In this document: one piece after another, positions 24,244 to 36,056 of the stretch | Position numbering within the stretch: position 1 is the first letter of the stretch | Layout of the letters: every line of letters starts with the position of its first letter | From: Branchiostoma floridae | Taxonomy: Eukaryota > Chordata > Leptocardii > Amphioxiformes > Branchiostomatidae | DNA length: 64,000 nt | Assembly: GCF_000003815.2 (NCBI RefSeq) | Contig: NC_049985.1 | Span: 9,196,561 to 9,260,560, forward strand | Reading direction: 5' to 3' | Position numbers and translations under genes: made by a program | The notes under the pieces: generated by a model | The model's input: the letters and a program-made list of their open reading frames with translations, nothing else | What the model was told of the DNA's origin: nothing | The model's database searches: none

Positions 24244-26388
24244 CTGTGGACAACAAGACACAACATGAGTCAGGTGTAGTCTAGCAGAACAAATCTTTAC
24301 CATACATGTATGCTCATAACGACAGAGTTATGTATGACGGCATCTACTATGAGTAGACAGAACAGAACAAATGCAAGGCCAGGTATTGTAACAAGCAGGA
24401 AGTAAAAAGTACAGATTATGAAATAATATCAAATATATAATAAAATTGGGGATAAATACTGCCAACAATGGACATAATTCTATCATACTTTGAAACGAGA
24501 GGATTGGGAAAAGAAAGATGAAATTTAAACATAGGGAAAAGGTTAGGAATTGAAAACATTACGCCTATGCACTGGGCCATATCTCTCCTCTTCTTGAGAG
24601 GTGTTGTGTGTTCTTAAAAATGCTCAAAAAGAGTCAATGGGTAGTTTGTCTGGCATATGACTGACACTTAACAATGCTCAACAAAAAATTACATGCAGTA
24701 ACGGTAATGTACAAAAAGGAGCTCAGAATATTACTGGGTACAGCAGTATTCAGACTCCAGACCTTGTGCATCAGGGGTGAGTCTGCAAATCACAACCTTA
24801 CACCAGCCAAGAAATTATGCATGACCCCACCCACACTAAGGTAAACAGGTAAAGGTCAGACATGCTATGTTCACAGGTGTGTTCAGACTAATGCAATATC
24901 TAAAATAGACCTGCATATGTCAACTATACCTCAGCTGAGCTATTGAACATGATGAAGGATACAGGTCATAATCAGTATAATCTTCCTTAGACAGGATAGA
25001 CTTTTGAACCTGTAACTAAGAGTCCAGTTCAAAGTCCTTTCCTCATGAATGTCACAAAGCCAATATGTTATATTTGTCTTTATGTCCTTGACATCAAGTT
25101 GCGCCTATTCCTAATCCATAATTCACCCATTTGCACCATCGCATTTTGCAGTTCTCTAAGTATGCATACAAAGAAGTTTTCCCAGTTTGATACCTAATGT
25201 AACAGTTCTGTGCAGTACTCCAGGCACACAGTACACTTGATAGATAAACAGTTGTGTTCTAATTCAGAGAGGCTAATCAAACATTAGACCATGGAGTCTT
25301 TTACACAATTGATCCACCAATAGAGATGCTACTTCAGTAAGTTCAGCGTGCCAAGGCCAAGAGTCAATAAAACATTGCTACAGTTTTCTGTGCTGTTTAG
25401 TGTTTCGTCATGTTGTGTTCTAGCACTGCTGTTTACTGCTGGATAGAGTTACACCATGGTATTTTCCATTAGCAAATTGACAGGATTTGTTTGAATACAA
25501 GCGGGACAAATTGGATAAGTAGTCGATCTTCGGACACATTCGAGATAAAAAGCATGGTCATAAATTCCATTCTCTGCTATGTCTAGGCAACAATGTGCAA
25601 CCAGCCTTAAATAAGTTAATAGGTTATAAAACTTTATAGCGCAAGTCTGCCAGTCACTGCTTACACTACAATGAAGCTAGTGATAGACAGGATGATCTGA
25701 AGACAAGAGCCATTAACTGCATTGCCTGAATGCCATTCTGGTTAGCTTTAGGTCGTTCACCAAACAACAGGGGCATCCATGCCAATCTCCAAGAAAATGT
25801 TTGCTTGATTCAGTTCAAAGGTATTTTTGCAACATTTTTGCCTATCCCTCTAGTCTAGTGGTCTGAATTTTTCTCTCAACCTACATCTGCTTGAAGATGT
25901 AGTTGTGGAGAGCTATCATATTTCACATCAATTTTGCATCAACCCATCTCCTAATTGCTGTCTGTGCTCTCTGCTTCATTTCAATGTAAAACAAATTCAT
26001 GTTGTATGCCTCCCTTTTCATTGTTTGATATTCTGTCTATCTATAATCTTTTTACTCCTTTATATCACTTCCACTGCAAACTCCTGGTTTCCCACTTACT
26101 CTGGTGTCCTCCCTCCGTTATCCATATATTTAAAAAAAATGCTTGAGTGCTGACTTTGAACAACTCACTATACAAACGTAGTAAAAAGGGCCTTCTTTCT
26201 TCACCAGAATGACCCTGACCTGTTTCACCACGGTTATGTGGTACAGGTGAAAAATTTCCTGTTTAGTGTACATTTCTGGTGACCTACACCAGGACAGCAG
26301 CTGGGTAGCAAGTCAGGACAAGACTGCAGCTGAAGAGGCCTGGGTCTGAGGCTTCCAATATAGGTGGGTGGCCACATTACAATACCGG

Positions 26389-26410
26389 TAGTCTCTATAC
26401 CAGACTCCGG
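26389..26410. mobile_element. Fragment of the TAGTCTCTACCAGACTCC MITE
   Basis: TAGTCTCTATACCAGACTCC here matches the terminal sequence of the element at 30435-30565 with a 2-bp insertion. Only one end is present. Confidence 0.5.
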
Positions 26411-26868
26411 TCTGTCTAAATAGTAATAGAGGACTTTGGCCAAGTTAGGAATAAAAGCCTAACAGGAGTTCATTGGCCAAGGAGTGAACTCGCCTGCCAG
26501 CAAAGGGGGAACATGAACCAAAGTGTGAACTGACTCCCCTGGCCAATTAACCGATTTTTTAGCTGAATTCTACCAAGGAGGTTGAAAAAGAGGACCTCCT
26601 TGATTCTACAAACCCCTGCACCCCCGTAGTCTGTCATGCACTGCCAGGTACCACTGTTGGTCATGACAGGGAAAAGCACTTGGCTGTTTCCGGTTCCTGG
26701 CGGTATGTCAACATACCCTTTGTTGTAATCTCTTGCAAATACTAGCCATATTCTCGTCATAATGACACAGGAAAAGAACAAAGTAGGATACATTCAACTG
26801 CAGTGCCTTCCTTTCCCAGTAAGAAGTGCAAAGACTTCACATTTGTTATGCATATGTCATTTCCTCAC

Positions 26869-26917
26869 CTCTCTTTCCTTGAAACAGCGATGAACAGTGC
26901 TGTTGGAATGCTTGTCA
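26869..26917 (-). CDS. KLF exon 2 (probable)
   Basis: A 49-nt segment between acceptor TTTCTTTAACAG and donor AG|GTGAGG. In the frame that continues into exon 3 it reads DKHSNSTVHRCFKERE. It contains no Met, so an upstream coding exon is needed if it is translated. Entry is in phase 2. The splice sites are good but the sequence is not recognisable, so it could also be 5' UTR. Confidence 0.55.
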
Positions 26918-27874
26918 CTGTTAAAGAAAAGACAAAAGATTTTATATGATACAATGTAAATTCATATTCACTGCCAGTTAAATGTATAAAAAAACATGAA
27001 ATACATGCAAAAGTTCATGTATTTCTTGCTTTTATGTGAATATGAAAAAGGAACTATTTTCAAAATCATCAAATATCACCACAGCCTTGTGATATGCACA
27101 CTCGATATTTCTACACTAGCCTACGAAGATACAGTGTGCAACTGGGCCAAATCGGCAAATGGTCTGATGATCTCATGGATTGGTCAAACAAGTGGTTTAG
27201 CACACAAACAATTCACAAATCCCCGGCCTAACCCAAAACCAATAGATTAAGGCTATATAGACATTTTGTAGAGAGAGTATTGGAGATCCCGAACCACCAC
27301 AAACCATCCGCACCGATGCCGACACTTTGTTGTGCAATTTGATGCCGCATTTGTTTTGACACTGAAACGGCGCACGTAATAACGATTGGACAAAACCAAA
27401 ATACGAACAGACAACAGTTTCATCCTTGTTTATATGGACACATTCCAGCTTGAAATCACCTGCATCTATCCTGTACGTGTAGAGCGAAGTGCTGCCGATA
27501 AACGGCGGGAATATACAAGTGATAGAAAGAGCTGACGTCTACAAAAGGATGAATGAAGCTCTCCCGGCCGGGTCAGACAGATTATACTCGACATTACTCA
27601 CCAAAATGTCTCCATACAGCGGTCACACGCAGTGTACACTTGATCTGAAAATGGAGAACAGAGGAACAACATCCTAGTTAACAATCGTAATCGGTTATTT
27701 GCTGTATACTGGTTCAGATAACGTAGTACGGGAAATATTTTTCCCGGCGAGGAATTTTTGACCGTTCGATATCTGACCCTCCGGTCGTCAGCTTCCTGTG
27801 AGGGGAGACCTTGATAAAACAGGCAAAACAAATAGTGGTAAACCAAAGGAACGTTGGCTCACTTTGTTCCTTAC

Positions 27875-27995
27875 AGTCCTTGTAGGCACAGTACTTGTTT
27901 GCTGATGTTTCCGACGAGCTCCCCTTCGCCATTTGTCCGGTTTTCTTCTTAAAATCAGCAGATACCCCACTTTTCATCGCCACTGCAGCAGCCAT
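27875..27995 (-). CDS. KLF exon 1 with start codon (probable)
   Basis: The ATG at 27995-27993 lies in a YY1-like AAGATGGC context and opens MAAAVAMKSGVSADFKKK. The strongest donor, GACT|GTAAGG, would end the exon at 27875 in phase 1. Exon 2 needs entry in phase 2, which a weaker donor AACAA|GTACTG at 27895 would provide. I therefore keep exon 1 but mark its 3' end as unresolved. The alternative is a 5' UTR exon with translation starting in exon 4. Confidence 0.5.
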
Positions 27996-28085
27996 CTTGG
28001 GCTATTGACGTCATCCGCCACACCCACATCCGGGCCTTTTCATGGGTGGGTCCACTCGGGCGGGGTGGGTGTGGCAGGGTGGGGT
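27989..28085 (-). promoter_or_regulatory. Probable KLF promoter: YY1-like site, CRE, CACCC boxes
   Basis: Immediately upstream of the proposed first ATG are GCCATCTTGG (27991-28000, the inverse of the YY1 AAGATGGC element, overlapping the ATG), a full CRE palindrome TGACGTCA (28006-28013), CCACACCC (28018-28025) and GGGTGTGG (28067-28074) within a G-rich tract. CACCC boxes are the binding site of KLF/SP proteins, so auto- or cross-regulation is plausible. No TATA box is seen, in keeping with a YY1/CRE-type dispersed promoter. Confidence 0.6.
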
Positions 28086-28734
28086 CTTCTATGTTTGTAT
28101 AGCAAGAATTTCATCGGGAAATGAATTATCGTACCATATATGGGACAAAGATAGATCTCTATATCCCGCGTTACTTTTGTTACGCGTTCTTATCTCTTAG
28201 ACTAAAAATCAAATCCCAAAGTCGCGCTGGGATGTGAGGGTCCCAAACCACCCCTTTGAACGCGACAGCGCACTCAGCCATGAAAAGGCCACTCCAGGTA
28301 TCCTTGGAATTCCGTCGCCATGGAAACGGCAAGGGAAATGGCAGGATAAATTGAACTTTCTGACGACGTTGCCTTTTCGGGGAAGGCTGTTTGTCTGAAG
28401 GATGCCAGCAGTGCCTACTCACCTAAACAACTGTGAATGTGTTACTTCTGACAAAGACACTCAGTTGACAGGTGTTTTCAAAACCCACCTACTTCCTGCG
28501 ATAAATTCAAACAATTTTACGAGTGCATAACTAGGTTAATCATCTACATTGCAGCTGCACAATGATGAAAGGACGTCTTTATGAGTCCAACTTTATCAGA
28601 CAAGCTTCTGAGTGCGCCCGACGGTAGGCGTGGTCACCTTTGCACCAAGGCTTGCAGACAAGTTAAACAATGACAAAGGACGGAGGTTAAATTAAAATGT
28701 CTCTGTACGAGTGTGCACGTCCACTACTCTCCGA

Positions 28735-28886
28735 TCCTCTCCAAGTAGAGGTTAGGCTCCGGCTGTTTTTAACGTATATTATTAGTCGTTTTTATCGGGC
28801 TTTCTATTTGTAATGTTTCTTGATGTCGGCGGACGTTAAAAACGACTAAAAACGTCTAAAAACAGCCAACCTCTGCTTGGAGAGTA
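28735..28886. mobile_element. MITE, TACTCTCCAAGCAGAGGTT family, second copy
   Basis: The left end CCTCTCCAAGTAGAGGTTAGG and right end CCAACCTCTGCTTGGAGAGTA are inverted. The centre has paired AAAACGACT and AGTCGTTTTT tracts. It has the same organisation as 8462-8641. It sits about 0.8 kb upstream of the KLF promoter. Confidence 0.85.
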
Positions 28887-28889
28887 GAC

Positions 28890-30430
28890 GTCCACGGAGC
28901 TGGAGCGCGTCTCGCCCCAGCGAAAGGTCAAACAGGGCGTTAAGCCATGCTGCCTCTGACTTTCAGGTTGGACCGGTGGGTGTGGCACGATGTTTACCCG
29001 TCATGTGGATCACGCGACAAACATGCCGGCGTTTACATTGGCAATACAGCTGGACCCTAGCACCGTTTTGGGATCGTGTATTCGAAAAAAAAAGAACGCT
29101 CATTTGCATTTGTACGTCAAAGTACGTGTGTAAAAGATTTTGTTTCACTGATAACATAATAATGTCTCGTTTTCCGTACTTGTAAAAGCGCGATTCTTAT
29201 GTACGCACTTAATTATTTTTTATTATATTGTACCTTCCTACCCCAATGTACCGAATACGGGTCATTGGAACAGCTTGAACTCATTCACATGATAGACTCT
29301 TTCTCACAGATAAAAATGATAGTTGAGTTGTTACAAAATCAGTCTGAAACTGGTGATATTCATCATACCGTGCGGGATGACATACGATTTATCTCCCTTA
29401 TCTTACATTGACAAATTTCTGTGACAACCCCCAAACTTTCCCATATTTGCATCTCAAATCAAGCTGAAGTTCGGTGAAAGTTGGCGGCGCCAAGTGTATG
29501 CATATGCGTATCTCCCGGCTAGATCGGCAATGCGATGTAAAGCTTGGGGCTCGGGACCCGGGCGGCTCTGGAGCCGATAATGGCACGGGAAATGTCCTGC
29601 CAAGTGACCGTTGAGAGGACATGGGTAAGCAGCAAAGCTGAGAAACGACTGTTTATAAAACAAAGTACGCCCGGACCGATAAATACCTTACAAGCTCAAT
29701 ACAAAAGATGCCGCCTATTTGCAAAAAGTCAGCGAGCTCGTCTCGGCGAGCTAGGAGCTGAGGACGTTCTGCAATACTCAAGAATACAGTATTAAGTACA
29801 TGTAAGTTTTCGTCTTCGGAGACAGATGGATGCCTTACAAGTTTTCTCATACTGGTTAACGAGCTGCTTCTAACAATCGTTAACTTTGTGACAACCTTTT
29901 TGATTGTGAACCGTACCTCGTGAACGAGTGTTCATCAATGCTTTCCGTTTTTTTCTCGGTTAAACCAACGACGATATTTTACGTCCTTAATTCGACCAAC
30001 TACGTTCGCCGCGAATTGTTGTCAATCTAATACATAGACCACAGTAGATTTTCCAACTTCGGTGTTTATTCTTTTTTTTTTCAATACAATATATCTTATA
30101 ATGCAATTTTTGGCTGTTGTTATAAACATCACAAGCAATTCTGCCTACCACCGTCCACTTCACTTGGCGGGCGTCCTTGACCGACAGGCAGTGTGATTAT
30201 CACGCCCTGTAACCAGATCCACGCATCACGTCCAGTAAACAAACCATGACCCACCTGGAAGACTACAACACAGAGGTACGTCCTGAAAAGGTTTCTGATG
30301 CCCTGCGGTTGCCACTTGGATGCGGCACTATATATCTAAACTTGTCATAATACCTGCTGTGGTTGAAGAACATTCGTTGGCCATGTGGCTGATGGACACC
30401 CCTTGGCTAATTCTTAAATTTGATACTATC
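28890..30430. other. Intergenic sequence between RabGAP and KLF genes
   Basis: I find no exon with family resemblance. Minus-strand TTTATT words near 30065 could be alternative polyadenylation signals of the upstream RabGAP gene. Confidence 0.5.
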
Positions 30431-30434
30431 CTAA

Positions 30435-30565
30435 TAGTCTCTACCAGACTCCATAGGTCACTGGAAAAACCGTAGAGAGGAAGCAAAAAGAGTAGTAAGC
30501 CGACCAGAGAAGTACGGCCGGCGCGCGACGGTTTTTACAGCGTGGTATGGAGTCTGGTGAGACTA
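30435..30565. mobile_element. MITE with TAGTCTCTACCAGACTCC ends
   Basis: The left end TAGTCTCTACCAGACTCCAT is inverted at the right as ATGGAGTCTGGTGAGACTA, with a non-coding GC-rich centre. TCCTAA occurs just outside the left end and four bases outside the right end, a possible but imperfect target duplication. Confidence 0.75.
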
Positions 30566-30670
30566 CTGTCCTAATATGCCACCGATAAATCTGCCTGGAG
30601 ATTATCAGTAAGGATACTTACATAACAAAAGACGAATAATTCAGACGTGAACACCACGTGTTTCCAGGAT

Positions 30671-30676
30671 TTTATT
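30671..30676 (-). terminator. Candidate polyadenylation signal of the RabGAP gene
   Basis: AATAAA on the minus strand is followed about 20 nt downstream by a GT-rich stretch (GTGGTGTTC). The 2.5 kb between it and the stop codon at 33190 is AT-rich and contains no recognised transposon, consistent with a long 3' UTR. Other AATAAA words near 31000 and 30065 are alternatives. Confidence 0.35.
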
Positions 30677-33189
30677 GCTTTCTTTCGAGGTTTGTACTGA
30701 TATTCCAGACATCCCCTCACAAGCTCCACATGGCTTTCCACACGTTTTGATGCCCTACCGTCACATCAAAGTTACCGTAAATCTTTCAATGACACAAACA
30801 CAAAAATGTTCACAGTAGTATTCTTAAGTTGTAGATATTTCATCCTGAATAATATCTATTTACATACACAGAGAGATAAGCTATCCAGTGCTATTGCTTT
30901 TTGTGTGAAGTTGTGTTGTTTTTAAATTACAAGTACATATACTGGATGAGTTCATACAAAACCTAGTTTTACTTCTGGGTTGGAATCATTCTGTAAACAG
31001 TTTATTTTTTGTTACCGACCCTATTCAGACTGGGACTGGTTATAAGAGTTTAGAAAGGTTTTCTGAAGCAACCAAGTTCTGAAAACAGCCCAGGTCCAAT
31101 CTTACTCATTTCTAAAGCTGGGCAACAAACCATTTCCCAGTGGAGGTTTGGGCAACTTTTCTGAAGAAATCAGATCCACAATGAAAACAGGTTTTGCCCT
31201 ACACAGGATCATGTCTCAGTATATGGATGAAGCTGCTTCAGAAACAGGTTCCAAAGAACACAAAGTCTTCCTTGTTTCAGTCTGATAAGGGTTTCAGTGT
31301 TGTATTACACTGTGGATTGATGTTTGGTGTCATGACATGTAGCAGAGAACTCTTTACAATGTAGGAAACATAGTAGTTATCACAATATCAGTTATCTTTG
31401 AAGTACATCTACCAGGGACTGCATGCGCTCAAAACTGTCTCAGAGCACTCAACTACCTCATACCCTGCCTGGTCCTCATGGAACAGTGACTACAATATTT
31501 ACAGTCGCATGTTAATCTGACAAAAGCACATATGTGCCAAGCAGCCCAAAACATTTTCCACTATTTGTTGGTAATTGAACTATATGACATTCGTACCGGT
31601 ATTTGTCTCTGAATCATAACAACATAATACTCAACTAAAATGGACAACGATTTGGTTCCCTGTAAACCAGCTAGGCTGATTCCATTAAAAGAAATTGATA
31701 CATTTTTTCAAATAAATCTTCTAATCTGTAAGACCTTCATGAACAAAAATTATACAAGTTTTTATCTTTTGTGCAAAGTAATCATTTCAAAAGAAAGTCA
31801 TCACAAGCAAGGAGATAAACATACAGATATAATCTCCTTGTTACAAGCCATACACCTAGTGCATTTCTCAAGTCGCTGCCCTTAACATTATGTTATACGA
31901 TCTCAACATCCTTGAAATAGCTAGAAGATAAACACAACTAAAAATTTCAGTCAGTTTATGACTCAATAAATCAAAGACATCAAATAATAAAATAATGGGT
32001 TTTCCCCTCTTAAACCATAAAACATCATTAAACATTGCACCAAAACTATAACAACTATAAAACTTAACAATACAAAACTGGCACCATTTAAATGGAAGAA
32101 GAAAGTAAGAAACTTCATGATGTCTTTATACAAGAGGACATGTACTATAACACTTTACTTGTAAAATAAACAAAACCAGACCTCTATCAACTCCATCAAG
32201 TTTTTCTTCAATCTAGTATTTGCACGACATTGTAAGTCTACCAGAAAAGCCTTGTTGTCAACACTGTTTAGAAAACATCTGTCATGATCTGATTCCTACG
32301 ACTAATGACCTTGAATTGGCCATCATTTACAGGCAAGTATTGAAGTCTCCATGTCAATGGTATCTCCTTGGTACACTTTGTCATTCCTGTGTTACCTCCT
32401 ATAGCCTAACTTGTGATAAGTTACAGCTACATAAGTATATACAACTACCTCGAGGTGTTCAGTATTTTTTTATCTAGGATTCTTGTTTATCTATATATAT
32501 ATCCAGTATACCCTTGGGTAAGCAGGATCATAGCAGGATAGGGCTATGCATAGAAGTATAATGTTAGATTCGACAGGTCATTACAGTAAACATAGTTTCT
32601 CATTCACAAGCACATTCCCCCTGTGTTGTACACTTTCCTCCCCTGCTTGTTAACCAGGGCTTTCCACAACTTAGCTGTACCCACTCCTCTAGTTGTTCGG
32701 ATATTGTGTAAGTCATCTAGGGAACTTCAAAATCTCTGCTTCAATGCTTATGCTAAGTCAGGAATCAGCACCAAAAACAAGCAGCTCACAGACAAGTTTA
32801 GAGCAAGACATTGGAGGATGCAACAATATTAAGAGAAGCACATTGTTTTCAGCTGTCTGCAGCAAGACAACAATTACTTTGTCAGACAATAGCACACACA
32901 ACAACACATCACACAAACACCTTTATATACATGGCATGTTTGGCATACATACTTCTGTTCTCGTGATCATGTTTTCAGTTGAGGGTGATATCTATACTTG
33001 CACACTGTCTGGTCGAGGTCTCTTCGGACTAGCTATTGCCACTGTTGTAACATATCTACATACATAAGTTGGCCACTTGTGTCATGTTTAGATGCTTATC
33101 TTCATTTCCTGTTGGACCTCTCAGCGGCACTACTGATCTAACTATACAGACAGTACCTACAGTCAAATTCGTGTTCTCTATGTACAAGT
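30677..33189 (-). other. Probable 3' UTR of the TBC1D1/4 gene
   Basis: AT-rich sequence immediately after the RabGAP stop codon, with only short chance open frames and none of the transposons that litter the introns. The assignment as UTR is by position and composition only. Confidence 0.45.
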
Positions 33190-33616
33190 TTAGGTAGAGA
33201 GAGGTCTACATGTGCTTGTTGTCGTGTTCTGTAAATTCTCTGTACACAACAGATCAGAAGAAGCTGTGCTCCCTGCGCTGACTGAGCTACCAATGCTGTC
33301 CCCGCTCATGTTCCTGTGCCTCAGTTGATTGGGGATGATTGTCCTGGTTTTGTTTGTAATGTTGGCCACCTCCGTATCCAAGTCTTCCGACGAGCTGCTA
33401 CTGTTGTTCTTGCTGAGGGGAGGTAGCCCCACGTTCGCCCGCATCTCGTTCACGATGGAGAAGTTCAACTCTTCCTCGATGAGGCAGTTGTTGGGGAGCA
33501 GCCTGCGCAGCTTGGTGACGGTGTTGAGGAGAGCGGCCCGCTCGATCTCCAGGGTTTGGACGCTTGAGCGCAGCTTGTTCTGCTCAGACTGAAGACTGGC
33601 AACTGTGGCTTCCAAA
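33190..33616 (-). CDS. RabGAP last exon: coiled coil and Ser-rich tail
   Basis: The acceptor GATTTCAG completes a Ser codon; the exon then encodes LEATVASLQSEQNKLRSSVQ and LEIERAALLNTVTKLRRLL. This leucine-heptad coiled coil matches the C-terminal region of TBC1D1/4. A longer polar tail follows, with runs of serine (NNSSSSSEDLD, GSSVSAGSTASSD), ending RPLST and TAA at 33192-33190. The exon is 427 nt. The tail is longer and more serine-rich than in vertebrate TBC1D1 as I know it. Confidence 0.95.
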
Positions 33617-33772
33617 CTGAAATCAAACGGATTATTCGAGTCAGAAAAGGTTTAATTCATTCTTGCTTATCAGCCATAGAATATGCAGTTGTCAAGATAG
33701 GTATCACAAGTTTATTTTTGTCAGAAGTTATTTTTGTAGACTGTTTGATCTAAGGAAGAACGGATTGTTTAC

Positions 33773-33969
33773 CTGTGAATACTGCTATGTGATGTCTGGA
33801 GCTTTTCCAACAACTCCATGTTCTGTCTCTTCAGGTTGCGATTGGCCTGCTCCAGCTTTTCCATTCTGTCGACATCCCCCCTCTGGGGAGAGCTGATCAT
33901 CTCCTCCTGCAGGACGTGGTACTCCACCTCGTAGGCGTGCAGCTGCTTCGAGATGTCCAACTCAAACGC
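33773..33969 (-). CDS. RabGAP exon 16: [12 protein letters not shown] coiled-coil exon
   Basis: Encodes [20 protein letters not shown] and [19 protein letters not shown], then [29 protein letters not shown] is a signature of TBC1D1/4 just after the GAP domain. The acceptor is TTCTGTAG and the donor AG|GTAAAC. The 197-nt exon enters in phase 0 and leaves in phase 2. Confidence 0.96.
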
Positions 33970-33996
33970 CTACAGAATAAAGTACAAACCTTTGAT

Positions 33997-34205
33997 CAGG
34001 GCTCTCTAATACTGGTTAGGTTTGTCGAGTTCCAGAAGGGATCTGGGTGGTCTCCAGGACCCATCCTTCTGTCCCAGACATTTGCTCGGTTGAGCAGAAA
34101 AAAATTCACCCCGTCCGTCCAAAAAATGTATCGCGACATGAAATTGCAGAAACTATCTTTTCACGGGCTTGAAATGACAGCTTTAACAAAGCAACTTAAA
34201 TACAT
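33997..34205. mobile_element. Degenerate CAGGGCT/GTCTCCAGGACC hAT-like remnant
   Basis: CAGGGCTCTCT at 33997 and GGTCTCCAGGACCCATCCTT at about 34050 match the left part of the elements at 36213-36419 and 59340-59543. Shared internal words (GACATGAAATTG, TTGAAATGACA) follow. No right terminal repeat remains. Confidence 0.6.
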
Positions 34206-34297
34206 GTGATCCAAAACAATAACTGGGACTGGAGAAAGTCCTGGAAGGGGTGTTGTTTACAAGTTATGCAGTTCTGATTCTGAATGGTAAGACCTAC

Positions 34298-34467
34298 CCT
34301 GCTGATGGCTTTCTCCATGCTGACCATCCCCAGGGCTGGCAGTTGGTTCTTGATAAAGTCCACGATGTTCTCAAACCCCTGACATGCCATGATCAGGTCC
34401 TCATGGTCGCCTAGCAACGTTAGCGCCACCTTGAAGATCACATCTGTTCCTTGAAGGAATATCAGAT
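34298..34467 (-). CDS. RabGAP exon 15: end of TBC domain
   Basis: Encodes (D)LIFLQGTDVIFKVALTLLGD, then the stretch GFENIVDFIKNQLPALGMV and MEKAISR. This is the C-terminal helical part of the TBC fold and matches TBC1D1/4 closely. The acceptor is TTCCACCCAG and the donor AGG|GTAGGT. The exon is 170 nt with entry in phase 1 and exit in phase 0. Confidence 0.96.
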
Positions 34468-34735
34468 CTGGGTGGAAAGAAATATTCAAAATTATCATAC
34501 AGCATTGGCATCAGATTGGTGTCGTATCATGTCTTGCTTTACGTCTTTAAATCTATGGAACAACAATTTTCTCTTCAAATTCTAAGCAAAACATTTAACA
34601 ACCTTATTGATATAAAATGGCTTGGAGTCATTGTTATCATGCAGTTGATCAATTTTACAGGACATCTTGCTCGTATGCAAACACTTAACAGTCTATAAAA
34701 ATGACCTCATTTCAAATCGTGACTCTGCCTCTTAC

Positions 34736-34895
34736 CAAACACTCTGGTGACGAATCCCAGGGGAAACTGTGAGGCGAACAGCGTGAGGAACCACGGGGCG
34801 GCGTACAGCGTGGGAGCGATGTCGTTCTTCTCCAGGTGTTCGTACAGCTCGCGGTGGTTGTCGTGCAGCAGACGGGACAGCTGGTACATCTGGAT
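34736..34895 (-). CDS. RabGAP exon 14: TBC domain, [16 protein letters not shown]
   Basis: Encodes [20 protein letters not shown] and then [19 protein letters not shown] with RVF before the donor G|GTAAGA. WFLTLFA and FP are conserved TBC motifs that follow the catalytic fingers. The 160-nt exon enters in phase 0 and leaves in phase 1, completing Asp in the next exon. Confidence 0.97.
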
Positions 34896-35357
34896 CTGAA
34901 ATGGAAAAACTCCTACAGTCAGGACGATGTACTTGTACGTATTCTATACTCTTTGACTTTACTGTAACTAAACAGACTGAGCCGGCTCAACATAAGGACA
35001 CTTCTTGGAATTGAACAAAATTAATCAAGGATATACAATGCTATGCTAGATGATATTGAAAATTGGTTTTGAGACTTCTGGTTTGTATTTGAGAGGGAAG
35101 CAACTGTCTGTCAACAACAGAGTTCCATAATTTTGCTGTCCATGGAAAGAAGCTATTGCTGTACTGTAGGAGGTCTTTGTAACTGTTGTGTAATAATGTG
35201 AGCTAGTCTAAGAGGGGAAACTAGTTGTAAGCTAAAAAGTTGTCAATGGTTAAACAAGTACTGAGAGTTTTGCAGAACAATGGATATGAAAGTATCTGTA
35301 TCTGATACCATGAAAAACTTGGTGTCAAACATCATATAGAATTGAGAGCATGATTAC

Positions 35358-35450
35358 CTGTAGTGCCACCATGTCAGGTCTGTACTGCCGTCTGAAGCCC
35401 AGCTGGTACATACTGAAGGTCAGCATGTGGAAGGCCTCCTCCTCCGTCAT
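35358..35450 (-). CDS. RabGAP exon 13: EEEAFHML helix of TBC domain
   Basis: A 93-nt (31-codon) exon encoding [20 protein letters not shown] and [11 protein letters not shown], between acceptor CTGTCCCAG and donor CAG|GTAATC. It corresponds to the EEEAF..L segment downstream of the glutamine finger in TBC1D1/4. Phase 0 on both sides, so its loss would not shift the frame but would destroy the fold. Confidence 0.97.
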
Positions 35451-35738
35451 CTGGGACAGGAATACAAACAACATGAGGAACAGCACAACGTTAACAGCCA
35501 CATAAATGTGACTTTATGGATGAAATCTGAATATACATTGACTCTTATTAGAAGAATGAACAAAAATGAAACTTTGCTACTTTCAACGAATGGGCAACTT
35601 ATCTATTTCTTCCATCCCAATAACAAACAAACTGAAATATATTGGTGAGTCCTTTTTAAGTAATATAAATGCATGTACCATAATCTCTATGAGATAATAA
35701 ACTGAATGGTGAGTGAGTGTACACTGGAACAGTCTAAC

Positions 35739-36056
35739 AGAAGATGAGCTTAATTTTGTCACTGTTTAGGTGAAGTCTAACAGTGGTTTATAGAGAACTA
35801 TTTGTTTCCCAACTGTGCAACATACATGCATGAGCAGGATGCCTGCCACGAAGCTGAGCCCCTGACAGTACCTGACCTCCCTGTCCAACATTCTATCAGA
35901 AGATGAGCTTAATTTTGTCACAGTTTTGGTGTACTCTGGCAGTGGTTTATAGAGAACTATTTGTTTCCCAACTGTGTGACTTACATGCATGAGCAGGATG
36001 CCTGCCACGAAGCTGAGCCCCTGACAGTACCCAACCTCCCTGTCCAGCAGTGAGTA
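35739..36056. repeat. 159-bp tandem duplication copying an exon end and its donor
   Basis: Unit 35739-35897 is a near copy of 35898-36056 (offset 159 bp: AAGATGAGCT at 35741 and 35900, CATGCA at 35825 and 35984). The right unit contains the 3' end of RabGAP exon 12 with donor GTAAGT. The left unit carries the same about 65 coding bases, including the YCQ codons, followed by a usable GTATGT donor. The left copy has no counterpart of the exon's acceptor, so it is an intronic partial exon. Confidence 0.93.

Noticed and set aside
26869-27995. THAP-type zinc finger spanning KLF exons 1 and 2 (YCAYKDC with STVHRCFKE)
   Set aside because: The cysteine spacing is suggestive, but the join would need a non-GT donor and the C-x2-H half and conserved Trp and Pro residues of a THAP domain do not follow.
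35826-35893. Second functional copy of RabGAP exon 12
   Set aside because: Only the last ~65 coding bases and the donor are duplicated, no matching acceptor exists, and the cryptic AG at its edge would give the wrong frame.
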